A DNA stretch of 11,743 nucleotides from the NCBI GenBank assembly GCA_035476855.1, contig DATILC010000100.1, forward strand, positions 1 through 11,743. The letters are read 5' to 3'. A program made the position numbers and the translations under genes. Position 1 is the first letter of the stretch. The number at the start of each line of letters is the position of its first letter. This stretch comes from Solimonas_A sp035476855 (GTDB lineage Bacteria > Pseudomonadota > Gammaproteobacteria > Nevskiales > Nevskiaceae). Below the pieces are notes generated by a model, which was not told the DNA's origin, ran no database searches, and saw only the letters and a list, made by a program, of their open reading frames with translations. Below are positions 1 to 6,456 of the stretch, piece by piece.

Positions 1-1
1 C

Positions 2-970
2 CCGAGCATCGGTGTCTGCACCTATCCTGCGGACGGCCGTGACGTGCTGGCGCTGCTGAAGAACGCCGACACCGCGATGTACCACGCCAAGGAGCATGGC
101 CGCGGCCACTACCAGTGGTTCAGCCAGGACATGCTGCGCGCTCCCGAGGAGCACCTGGCGCTGGGCAATGCCCTGCACCGTGCGCTGGAGCGCAATGAGT
201 TCTCGCTGCACTACCAGCCGCTGGTGTCGGTGCAGACCGGCCTGGTCACCGGCATGGAGGCGCTGCTGCGCTGGACCCATCCGCAGCGCGGCGCGCTGTC
301 GCCGAGCAGTTTCGTGTTCCTCGCCGAGGAGTCGGGGATGATTGCGCCGATCGGCGAGTGGGCGCTGCGCAATGCCTGCCACGAGGCGCGCAAGCTGCAG
401 GAAAAGCTGGGCCTGCCCTTGAACGTGGCGGTGAACGTCTCGCCGCGGCAGTTCAAGCAGCAGGACGTGGTGCAGATCGTGCGCAAGGCGCTGGACGACA
501 GCGGCCTGTCCGCCACCAGCCTGACCCTGGAGATCACCGAGAGCCTGCTGCTGGTCAGCCGCGAGGACACCATCGCCACCCTGCGCCAGCTGCGCCAACT
601 CGGCGTCGGCATCGCGGTGGATGACTTCGGCACCGGTTATTCCAGCCTCAGCTACCTGACCCGCTTCCCGATCAGCAAGCTCAAGATCGACGGCTCCTTC
701 GTCCGCGACCTGACCGAGGACAGCGGCGACGCCGCCATCGTCAGCGCCATCATCGCGATGGCGCGCAGCCTGCAGATGTCGGTGGTGGCCGAGGGCGTCG
801 AGACTGCCGAGCAGTTCGCCTACCTGCGCGAGCGCCGCTGCGACGAGGTGCAGGGCTTCCTGCTGGGGCGCCCGGTGCCGGCCAAGGACTTCCCGCAGCT
901 GGTGGAACGGATCCATCTCAACCCGCTGCCGCGCAGGGCCAGCTTCGACCGGGACTACACGCTGTTCTGA
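2..970 (+). CDS. GGDEF-EAL c-di-GMP phosphodiesterase, 5'-truncated by window edge
   Basis: The reading frame is open from base 2, so the true start lies upstream; 322 residues are visible. The first ~55 are the end of a GGDEF domain (SIGVCTYP and then NADTAMYHAKEHGR, the usual closing helix). The rest is a full EAL domain, which hydrolyses c-di-GMP to pGpG in the cytoplasm. All hallmark EAL residues are visible: E in EALLRW, N in VNVSPRQF, E in LEITES, the DDFGTGYSS loop, K in KLKIDGSF, E in VVAEGVET and Q in DEVQGFLLGRP. The EAL half should therefore be catalytically competent. Whether the GGDEF half still makes c-di-GMP cannot be judged, because its signature motif is outside the window. 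No clear terminator follows; 100 bp separate it from the next gene on the same strand. The domain call is secure and the signal it senses is unknown. Confidence 0.95.
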   Translation, partial: PSIGVCTYPADGRDVLALLKNADTAMYHAKEHGRGHYQWFSQDMLRAPEEHLALGNALHRALERNEFSLHYQPLVSVQTGLVTGMEALLRWTHPQRGALSPSSFVFLAEESGMIAPIGEWALRNACHEARKLQEKLGLPLNVAVNVSPRQFKQQDVVQIVRKALDDSGLSATSLTLEITESLLLVSREDTIATLRQLRQLGVGIAVDDFGTGYSSLSYLTRFPISKLKIDGSFVRDLTEDSGDAAIVSAIIAMARSLQMSVVAEGVETAEQFAYLRERRCDEVQGFLLGRPVPAKDFPQLVERIHLNPLPRRASFDRDYTLF

Positions 971-1070
971 GGCCTGGTTCCAAGTCGTCCTAACGGATGA
1001 GGCCGCCGCGCTTCTCCCGTCCCGATACTGCGGACCATCTACAAGTCCGACAATTTCGCGAGGAGACCCC

Positions 1071-1553
1071 ATGTCGCTGCCGCTCGAAGATCTGGAACTG
1101 ATCAAGCGCCTCAAGTACGCCTACTGCCGCTGCATCGATACCGCCAACCTGGAGGAACTGAAGACGCTGTTCACCGAGGACGCCAGCGTGCGCTACGAGG
1201 GTGGCAGCTACCTGTTCGAGGCCCAGGGCCGCGACAAGATCCTCGAGGCGATCGGCTACGCCTTCCACGCCGATGCCATCGCGCTGCACCACGTCAATCA
1301 TCCCGAGATCGACTTCCAGTCTCCGACCGATGCCACCGGCACCTGGTACCTGAAGGACTGGTTCTGCGACCTCAAGAACAAGATCATCACCGACGGCTCC
1401 TCGCTGTACCGCGATACCTACGTCAAGCAGGGCGGCAAGTGGCTGATCAAGCGCGCCACCTACTCGCGCGTCTTCGAGATCGTCACGCCCTTCACCGAGC
1501 CGCCCAACATCACCGCCCACTACCTGGCCAAGCACGGCATGAAGCACTCGTAG
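1071..1553 (+). CDS. NTF2/SnoaL-like family protein, possible dehydratase or isomerase
   Basis: A 160-residue single-domain protein of the SnoaL_4/NTF2-like fold. It has an N-terminal helix pair (residues 5-33, YAYCRCIDTANLEELKTLF), the TEDASVRYEGG strand, and a C-terminal beta-sheet ending in the family-typical GGKWLIKRATYSRVFE (121-136). The start is set by AGGAG at 1061-1065, 5 nt before ATG. The fold is shared by steroid isomerases, scytalone dehydratase and the bile acid 7-alpha-dehydratase BaiE. Residues Y18, D23, H73 and D96 have spacing close to the BaiE set I recall (Y30, D35, H83, D106), so a dehydratase role is possible but unproven. It is followed by an SDR on the same strand, so the two may act on one substrate. 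The stop codon TAG lies inside the left end of a large inverted repeat. Many NTF2-like proteins lack any known activity, so the family is firm and the function open. Confidence 0.85.
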   Translation: MSLPLEDLELIKRLKYAYCRCIDTANLEELKTLFTEDASVRYEGGSYLFEAQGRDKILEAIGYAFHADAIALHHVNHPEIDFQSPTDATGTWYLKDWFCDLKNKIITDGSSLYRDTYVKQGGKWLIKRATYSRVFEIVTPFTEPPNITAHYLAKHGMKHS

Positions 1554-1584
1554 GACCTGTGAGCGCCATGGCGCTCGCTGCGAT

Positions 1585-1678
1585 GCCACCAGATTTGCGG
1601 CCAGGCAAGGCGCGAGGAGGACGTTGGGTGGGTCCCAATAACCGACGAGTAACACAGCATGGCCGCAAATCTGGCGGC
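1585..1678 (-). repeat. Dispersed structured repeat, copy 1 (shares core with 11482-11562)
   Basis: The basal stem is ccagatttgcggcca (1589-1603) paired with tggccgcaaatctgg (1660-1674), a perfect 15 bp that extends outward with one mismatch. A short apical stem, ttggg (1624-1628) and cccaa (1634-1638), encloses a 5-nt loop. Read on the minus strand, the two segments between the stems (tgctgtgttactcgtcg and cctcctcgcgccttg) match the core of the hairpin at 11482-11562. The stems of the two copies differ in sequence but pair in both. I can see no coding role. Confidence 0.8.
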
Positions 1679-1692
1679 ACCCGGAGGGCGGG

Positions 1693-1780
1693 ACCGTTTT
1701 GGCGCAGGGCGTCGTCCCGACCCGCTTATGTACGTTCAGTACACCGCGCGTGCCGGGACATAGCCCTGCACCAAAACGGT
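1693..1780. repeat. Second hairpin repeat inside the nested element
   Basis: Arms accgttttggcgcagggc (1693-1710) and gccctgcaccaaaacggt (1763-1780) are reverse complements over 18 bp with one mismatch. Inside them are a 6-bp pair (gtcccg 1714-1719, cgggac 1754-1759) and a tip hairpin tgtac-gttca-gtaca (1729-1743). The sequence differs from the neighbouring hairpin, so this appears to be a separate repeat type lodged within the same outer arms. Confidence 0.8.
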
Positions 1781-1821
1781 CTCCGTCGCAGCGAGCGCCT
1801 TGGCGCTCACAGGTCCTGTTG

Positions 1822-2826
1822 ATGCGCGTCGCCGTCACCGGGGGAGGCGGTCGCCTCGGCTGCGCGCTGGTACGGGCGCTGCTGCGCGAGGGCCATGCGG
1901 TACGCGTGCTGGAACCGGCCGGCCGCGGCCTGCCACGCTCGCTGCAGGGCCTGGATGTGGAAATGGTGCAGGGTTCGGTGCTGGAGACGGCCGACGTCGC
2001 GCGGCTGGTCCAGAACGCGCAATGCGTGTTCCACCTCGCGGCCAAGGTCAGCATCGAGCCGGACCGTGACGGCAGCATGCAGGCAGTCAACGTCGGCGGT
2101 ACCCGCGTGGTGGCGGAGACCTGTGCCGTGCGCGGCCTGCGCATGGTGCACTGTTCCTCGCACTCGGCGCTGCAGCACCAGCCGCTGGCGCAGCCGCTGG
2201 ATGAGACGCGGCCACTGAACATGAGGGGCCGCTCCGATTACTCGCGCAGCAAGGCCGAGGCGGAGACGCTGGTGGCCACGCTGGTGCGCGAGCGCGGCCT
2301 GGATGCCGTGGTCTGCATGCCCGGCAACATGATCGGCCCCGAGGACTACGAGCCCTCGATCTTCGGTCGTGCGCTGCTCGATCTCTACCATCGCCGCATC
2401 CCGGTGATGATGGAGGTGGTCAGCGACTACGTCGACGCACGCGACGTTGCCGCCGGCTTCGTCGCCGCCGCCACCCGCGGGCGGCGTGGCGAACGCTACC
2501 TGCTGACCGGCGAGGTGCTGGACATGCGCCAGTTCCTGGCCTTGTGGGAGGAGGTCAGCGGCGTGCCGATGCCGCGCACGGTGCTGCCGCTGTGGGTCGG
2601 CTGGGCCTCGCTGCCGCTGGCCCTGGCCGCGGCGAAACTCAGCGGCCAGGCGCCCAAGTTCAACGCCGGCGTGCTGCGCCAGGCGGTGCTGAACCGGGTG
2701 GTGCGCAACGACAAGGCACGGCAGGAGCTGGGCTTCGATCCGCGTCCGCCGCGCGAGTCGCTGACCGATGCGCTGGAGTTCATGCGGGCGCAGGGCTGGC
2801 TGTCGCCGCAGGCCGCGGCGGCGTAG
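1822..2826 (+). CDS. Extended short-chain dehydrogenase, NAD(P)-dependent epimerase / 3-beta-HSD type
   Basis: The 334-residue protein opens with a Rossmann fold and the extended-SDR nucleotide motif TGGGGRLG (residues 6-13). FHLAAKVS follows near 70, then the catalytic set: serines in CSSHS (111-115), Y140 and K144 (YSRSK). PGNMIGP (167-173) and DYVDARDVAAGF (202-213) are typical of the epimerase/3-beta-HSD branch. A hydrophobic stretch at about 254-273 resembles the membrane-associating segment of 3-beta-HSD/NSDHL-type enzymes. It probably oxidises or reduces a hydroxyl/keto group, and a steroid or other hydrophobic substrate is plausible given the KshA-like gene in the window. The frame stays open upstream to 1699, but that part is repeat DNA and the Rossmann strand begins at ATG 1822, so I chose that start. 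The ribosome binding site is weak (agg, 1811-1813) and lies in the repeat arm. The gene probably shares a transcript with the NTF2-like gene. The exact substrate cannot be read from sequence. Confidence 0.9.
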   Translation: MRVAVTGGGGRLGCALVRALLREGHAVRVLEPAGRGLPRSLQGLDVEMVQGSVLETADVARLVQNAQCVFHLAAKVSIEPDRDGSMQAVNVGGTRVVAETCAVRGLRMVHCSSHSALQHQPLAQPLDETRPLNMRGRSDYSRSKAEAETLVATLVRERGLDAVVCMPGNMIGPEDYEPSIFGRALLDLYHRRIPVMMEVVSDYVDARDVAAGFVAAATRGRRGERYLLTGEVLDMRQFLALWEEVSGVPMPRTVLPLWVGWASLPLALAAAKLSGQAPKFNAGVLRQAVLNRVVRNDKARQELGFDPRPPRESLTDALEFMRAQGWLSPQAAAA

Positions 2827-2832
2827 CTTTGC

Positions 2833-2893
2833 GTAGCCCGGACGAAGTCCGGGGCAGGACGCAGCATGGAATCCCGGACTCCGTCCGGGCTAC
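2833..2893. repeat. REP-like inverted repeat between convergent genes
   Basis: gtagcccggacgaagtccgg (from 2833) and its partner at 2873-2893 (cccggactccgtccgggcta and onward) are reverse complements over 21 bp with one mismatch, separated by 19 bp. The element begins 6 bp after the SDR stop, so it can form a stable 3'-end hairpin on that transcript. There is no T-run, so it is not a classical intrinsic terminator. The sequence resembles GTAGCCCGGA-type repeats I know from pseudomonads and xanthomonads. Confidence 0.8.
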
Positions 2894-2930
2894 GGTGCTG
2901 AGGGTGCTGAGGGTGCGCCCGGTGAAGCTC

Positions 2931-3023
2931 CCGTTCGCCCTGAGCCGGTCGAAGGGCGGACGGGAACTGGGGACCGCTGGTTGGGAAAATCCACCCGTGC
3001 TTCGACAGGCTCAGCACGAACGG
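2931..3023. repeat. Inverted pair of CGTTCG...GTCGAAG-type dispersed repeats
   Basis: The left unit at 2931-2957 (ccgttcgccctgagccggtc, then gaagggc) and the right unit at 2997-3023 (gtgcttcgacaggctcagca, then cgaacgg) are imperfect reverse complements of 27 bp. Each unit is itself partly self-complementary. This is a familiar dispersed extragenic repeat type in many GC-rich bacteria (from memory). It lies 28 bp beyond the end of the minus-strand diguanylate cyclase gene and may cap both convergent transcripts. Confidence 0.75.
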
Positions 3024-3051
3024 ACTTCTTCGGAGGTTCCCTGGCCGCGGC

Positions 3052-4671
3052 TCAGCCGGGTTCCGGCGCCGGCGCCAGCCGCGCCTGGCTGCGGCCGGCC
3101 TGCTTGGCCGCGTACATCGCCTCGTCCGCGCGCCGCAGCATCGCCGCGGAGGAATCGCTGTCGCCGCCGGCGAAGGTGATGCCGATGCTGGCGCCGATCT
3201 GCGCCTGCAGGTCCTCGCCGATCGGGATCGGCTCGCGCAGCGCGGCGATGATCGCCTCGGCGATCTGGCCGGCACGCGCCGGCTCGTCGACCCCGATCAG
3301 CACGATCGCGAACTCGTCGCCGCCGAAGCGGCCGACATGGTCGGTGCGGCGCACCGCCTGTTCCAGCACCGCGGCAACCCGGCGCAGCACGGTGTCGCCG
3401 GCCTCGTGGCCGTGGCGGTCGTTGACCTGCTTGAAGAAATCCAGGTCGATCAGCAGCAGCGCGATCTCCAGGCCGGGATCGCGCAGGCGGCGCGCGCGCG
3501 CCGCCGACAGCGCCTGGTCGAAGCCGCGGCGGTTGAGCAGGCCGGTCAGCGTGTCGCGCGTCGCCAGGTGTTGCGCCGCCATCTCGGTGCGCTTGCGCCC
3601 GGTGATGTCGTTGATGACGCCCTGCAGCATGTCCTGGTCGACCGGCGTCAGCGAGATCTCGATCCACTTGTCGGGGCCGCCGGCCGCGTCCTTCAGCTGC
3701 AGGTCGGCCTCGCGCAGTTCGCCGCTGTCGAGGCTCTGGCGGATCAGTTCGTTGAGCGGTTCCTCCTGCTGCGGCAGCAGGGCGTGGAGGTCCGGCGGCT
3801 GCGCCGGCGTGCCCAGCGTGCGCGCGAAGGCCGGGTTCCAGGAGCGCAGCCTGCCGGTGGCGTCCACCTCGAAGATGCCGGCATCGACCTTTTCGAAGAT
3901 CAGCGCCAGGCGGCGTTCGCTCTGCTCGCGCTCGATACGCAGCCGGCGCTCGGTGTCGATCAGGCCGGTCAGCTCGGCGATCAGGGCATTGACGTCGCCG
4001 ACCAGCCGGCCAATCTCGTCCTGCTGGTTGCCCTGCGGCACGTGCAGGCGCAGTCCGGTGCGCGTTTCCATCCGATGCAACTCGTCGGAGATGCCCTTGA
4101 TCGGACGTGTGATCAGGTTGAACACGACCCAGGCGACCGCCGCCGCCACCAGTGCCACTTCCAGCGCCAGCACCAGCAGGATGAAGCGGGTGTAGGTCCA
4201 GGCCTGTGCCTGGATCTCGGCGGCCGAGGCGTAGAGCCAGATTTCGCCGACCGTCTCGCGCTCGTTGAAGGGGGAGGTGAGCTTGCGCGAGATGGCTATG
4301 GTTTCGTCCGCGGCCTTCGGCGCCTCGCTGCGACGCTGCTCGTAGAGCGGCGCCTTGTCGCTGACGATGCGTACGCCGGCGACGACATGGTTGTTCATCA
4401 GGCCGGTGCCGATCTCGCGCGCCAGTGCGGTGTCCTGCACAAAGCAGGCGATGCGCGCCGTGGTCTCGACCGTCGACAGCAGTTCGCCGAGCCGCGCCCC
4501 GAGGCGCTCCTTCTCGCCGCGCTGGATCAGCACCGCGGCGGCGCTGCCGAACACCAGACCCACCAGCAGCGCCAGCGCGATGATGGCGACGGTCGTGCGG
4601 GCGACGATGCTGCCTGGAAACAGCGCGCGCAAGGATCGTCGCTCAGGGCTTGGCGGCGCGGCCGAAATCAA
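3052..4671 (-). CDS. Membrane sensor diguanylate cyclase (TM-sensor-TM-HAMP-PAS-GGDEF)
   Basis: 539 residues. An N-terminal membrane helix (about 26-50) leads to a ~110-residue presumed periplasmic sensor (51-160), then a second helix (161-185), a HAMP linker (186-240, TRPIKGISDEL to DEIGRLVGDVNAL), a PAS domain (about 252-360, ending in GVINDITGRKRTE) and a GGDEF domain (370-525). The active-site motif is intact (RFGGDEF, 448-454) and the inhibitory I-site RRTD (441-444) sits exactly five residues upstream, so it should make c-di-GMP with product feedback. The sensor is reminiscent of CHASE8-type input domains, which is tentative. The start is TTG (4669-4671), preceded by gaaggtgg as ribosome binding site and overlapping the upstream gene by 29 bp, which implies translational coupling. 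A second TTG at 4630-4632, beyond the upstream stop, is a less likely start. It is last in an operon with a periplasmic binding protein and an outer-membrane barrel, which probably feed it a signal. Confidence 0.93.
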   Translation of the reverse strand: MISAAPPSPERRSLRALFPGSIVARTTVAIIALALLVGLVFGSAAAVLIQRGEKERLGARLGELLSTVETTARIACFVQDTALAREIGTGLMNNHVVAGVRIVSDKAPLYEQRRSEAPKAADETIAISRKLTSPFNERETVGEIWLYASAAEIQAQAWTYTRFILLVLALEVALVAAAVAWVVFNLITRPIKGISDELHRMETRTGLRLHVPQGNQQDEIGRLVGDVNALIAELTGLIDTERRLRIEREQSERRLALIFEKVDAGIFEVDATGRLRSWNPAFARTLGTPAQPPDLHALLPQQEEPLNELIRQSLDSGELREADLQLKDAAGGPDKWIEISLTPVDQDMLQGVINDITGRKRTEMAAQHLATRDTLTGLLNRRGFDQALSAARARRLRDPGLEIALLLIDLDFFKQVNDRHGHEAGDTVLRRVAAVLEQAVRRTDHVGRFGGDEFAIVLIGVDEPARAGQIAEAIIAALREPIPIGEDLQAQIGASIGITFAGGDSDSSAAMLRRADEAMYAAKQAGRSQARLAPAPEPG

Positions 4672-5095
4672 TGACCACCTTCACGCGTGCGTCGACAAGG
4701 GCCCGGTCGACATAGGCGATTGCGCTGCGGTTGCTCGCGACCAGCTGCACGGCTGTGGCGCCGTCCGGAGCCTGCAGCGGCGGCGAGGTCTGTCCGGAGA
4801 ACACCAGCCGTGCCCAGTAGGCGTCGATCTCCGGCAGATCCTTGCGCACCAGCAGGCGGTAGAACTGCTGGCGTTCGGGACTCTGGCTGCCGATATCGAT
4901 GGGGAAGGCGAGGATCCCCGAGGGCAGCTTGCGATAGCGTCCCATGAAGATGTTGACCGCCTCCTCGCGGCTGAGTTTTTCGACGCCGCTGGCGGGATTG
5001 ACGATGACGACCAGCGGTTCCGCCCGCGCGGCCCCAATCGTGCCGGGGAGGAGGGCGACCAGTACGGCGAGCAGGTGTGGGAGCAGGCTTGCCAT
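4643..5095 (-). CDS. Small periplasmic PstS-like substrate-binding protein
   Basis: 150 residues with a signal peptide: hydrophobic 4-20, then an AXA-type cleavage site after GAARA (about residue 25), leaving a mature protein of ~125. The mature part shows the short PBP_like_2 / phosphate-ABC substrate-binding pattern: NPASGVEKLSREEAVNIFMG (33-52), YRKLPSG, a PIDIGSQSPERQQFY segment (65-79), DAYWARLVFSG (91-101) and a SAIAYVDR strand (124-131). It is far shorter than a true two-lobed PstS and no permease or ATPase genes are present, so a transport role is unlikely; a signalling adaptor is more plausible. ATG at 5093-5095 is preferred because gagg lies 6 nt upstream; the TTG at 5107 would give 4 more residues but no better signal. 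The upstream gene's TGA overlaps this ribosome binding site, and the downstream cyclase gene overlaps its end. The ligand is unknown. Confidence 0.87.
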   Translation of the reverse strand: MASLLPHLLAVLVALLPGTIGAARAEPLVVIVNPASGVEKLSREEAVNIFMGRYRKLPSGILAFPIDIGSQSPERQQFYRLLVRKDLPEIDAYWARLVFSGQTSPPLQAPDGATAVQLVASNRSAIAYVDRALVDARVKVVIDFGRAAKP

Positions 5096-5103
5096 GGTCG
5101 ACC

Positions 5104-6339
5104 TCAAAAGATGAAGTCCAGCGCCAGCCCGAACACCGTCATGTCGTCGTAGTCGTCCGGCGGCGAATGGCGGTCGAGCAGCAGGTTGGAGCCGCGCAGG
5201 CGTACCTGGTCGATCTGGACCTTCAGGTCGACCTTCGGTGCGATGTCGTAACGCAGGCCAACGGCGAAGCTGTGCTGCTGCGGTTGGGACGCCGTCTGCG
5301 CCTGACGTGCCGCGGCGTTGAGCGCCGCGAACTGCGGTGTGTCAGGAAGGCCGGTCCCGCGGATCTCGGCATAGCTGTCAATCGCCGAAAACGATGCATA
5401 AGGAGTTGCGCGGCCGAGGTTGTAGCCGGCCAGCAAGGTGCCGTTGCGCAGCTTTGGCGTCGGTGAGTGATCGCCCTCGGCCTGGACCAGGAACAGGCGC
5501 AGCTGCCAGGGTGCCTCGTCGTAGGCCGCGCCGAAGACGAGGAAGCTGGTGCGACGGTCCTTTTCGGCAAACTCGTCCGCCAGTTCCTGGGACTCTGGGG
5601 TGCCGGCCTGGCGCAGCGCTGCGATCAGCGGATCGACCGGCGGCTCCTGTCCCCGCAGGAACACGCCCGTGCTGAGGCGTACCGTCCAGCTCTCGTAGAG
5701 ATATTCGATCGACCCTCCCCAGAGCTTCGAGCCACTGAGCGAGCCGTGGGAGCCATCCGCGAACACCACGGTGCCGCCTGTCTCGCCGCCAAACATCTTG
5801 ATCCGGCCGATGCCTTCGCCGATCTCGTGGGTATAGCTGATGTCGGCGCCGTCGATTTCGTCGCGCGGCAGCACGCCGAAGACCTCCACCGAGGGGCGGA
5901 TCGGCAGGTAGGAATAGCCGATGTCGCGCGAGTCGGCGCGCGGCAGCAGTTCGTGGCCGATGCGGCCGGCGCGCAACATCAGGGAGGGGTCGGGGTACCA
6001 GCGCAGGAAGCCGCGGGTCAGGCGCGGGCGCCAGCTGCCGTACTCGTCGCTGCGGCTGACCGCCTGCAGCACGGTCTCGAACTGCTGGTTCCAGGAGGCG
6101 TTGATCTGCAGGCCGATCAGCGAATCGGTCTCGAAGTCGACCTCGCTGGCCTTCGCGCCCTCGCCCTGGGCGGTCGAACGGCGGTACTCGCGATCCTCGG
6201 CATCATGGTAGATCGCGCCGAGCGTGCCGAAACCGCCCAGGGTCACGCGGCGCTCACCGAGCTCCGCCGCGCCCGCGGCCGCCGGCAGGCAGGCGAGCCC
6301 GATCGCAAGTGCCACTTCCCTGTGCCACCGTACCTTCAT
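5104..6339 (-). CDS. Outer-membrane beta-barrel (porin-like) protein
   Basis: 411 residues from ATG at 6337-6339, which has ggag 8 nt upstream. An upstream in-frame extension to 6381 lacks such a site and would put 14 polar residues before the signal peptide. The signal peptide is classic (MKVRWHREVALAIGLACLPA, cleavage near AGAAEL). The mature protein alternates short amphipathic strands with polar loops (for example VTLGGFGTLGAIYHD, LIGLQINASWNQQFETVLQA, LMLRAGRIGHEL) and ends in LALDFIF, the terminal aromatic residue recognised by the Bam machinery. I cannot assign a named porin family. It is first in an operon whose other members are a periplasmic binding protein and a sensor cyclase, with only 8 bp to the next start, so it may admit or sense the ligand that controls c-di-GMP synthesis. 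That role is inference from context. Confidence 0.88.
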   Translation of the reverse strand: MKVRWHREVALAIGLACLPAAAGAAELGERRVTLGGFGTLGAIYHDAEDREYRRSTAQGEGAKASEVDFETDSLIGLQINASWNQQFETVLQAVSRSDEYGSWRPRLTRGFLRWYPDPSLMLRAGRIGHELLPRADSRDIGYSYLPIRPSVEVFGVLPRDEIDGADISYTHEIGEGIGRIKMFGGETGGTVVFADGSHGSLSGSKLWGGSIEYLYESWTVRLSTGVFLRGQEPPVDPLIAALRQAGTPESQELADEFAEKDRRTSFLVFGAAYDEAPWQLRLFLVQAEGDHSPTPKLRNGTLLAGYNLGRATPYASFSAIDSYAEIRGTGLPDTPQFAALNAAARQAQTASQPQQHSFAVGLRYDIAPKVDLKVQIDQVRLRGSNLLLDRHSPPDDYDDMTVFGLALDFIF

Positions 6340-6400
6340 GCCGAGTACTCCGTGACAATCCCTGCGGCTGGTCACCTGCACCGTTCCCTGGTGCGTCCAT

Positions 6401-6419
6401 CTGTCCCTGGCCGGGACAG
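6401..6419. promoter_or_regulatory. 19-bp palindrome, candidate operator
   Basis: ctgtccc-tggcc-gggacag is a perfect 7-bp inverted repeat with a 5-bp spacer. It overlaps the downstream edge of the candidate -10 element for the minus-strand operon, where a repressor would block initiation. It also lies 38 bp past the GH5 stop and could form an RNA hairpin, but no T-run follows. Operator is the better reading; no experimental support. Confidence 0.4.
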
Positions 6420-6445
6420 TGTACTGCCTGAGCGCGATCTGACAA
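6418..6445 (-). promoter_or_regulatory. Candidate sigma-70 promoter of the barrel/PBP/cyclase operon
   Basis: On the minus strand, TTGTCA (plus 6440-6445) and TACACT (plus 6418-6423) are separated by 16 bp and match the -35 and -10 consensus at 5/6 and 4/6 positions. The implied start site is about 70 nt ahead of the ATG at 6339. The match is modest and GC-rich genomes throw up many such pairs. Confidence 0.35.
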
Positions 6446-6456
6446 TCCAGCGAGTT

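Larger units (their letters stand above)
1551..1817. repeat. Nested inverted-repeat element with 32-bp outer arms
   Basis: The outer arms are 1552-1583 and 1786-1817, reverse complements over 32 bp with one mismatch. Each arm contains a palindromic core (gagcgccatggcgctc on the left; the right copy has tt at the centre). Two independent hairpins sit between the arms (1585-1678 and 1691-1782), so the single strand can fold into a three-way junction. The element fills the whole gap between the NTF2-like gene, whose TAG stop (1551-1553) overlaps its first bases, and the SDR gene, whose ATG is 4 bp past its end. The only Shine-Dalgarno-like bases for the SDR (agg, 1811-1813) are inside the right arm. 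Confidence 0.9.

Noticed and set aside
1699..1821. 41-residue N-terminal extension of the SDR
   Set aside because: It is translated repeat DNA, and the Rossmann nucleotide motif begins within a few residues of ATG 1822, as is normal for the family.
990..2222. Long minus-strand open frame (410 codons) across the NTF2-like and SDR genes
   Set aside because: Runs antisense through two recognisable genes and a repeat; composition is low-complexity and matches no family. A GC-rich shadow.
3337..4674. 445-codon plus-strand frame opposite the diguanylate cyclase
   Set aside because: The minus strand encodes an unmistakable HAMP-PAS-GGDEF protein; the antisense product is A/Q/R/V-rich without motifs.
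6340..6381. Earlier start at 6381 for the outer-membrane barrel
   Set aside because: It would put 14 polar residues before a well-formed signal peptide, whereas ATG 6339 has a ggag site at good spacing.
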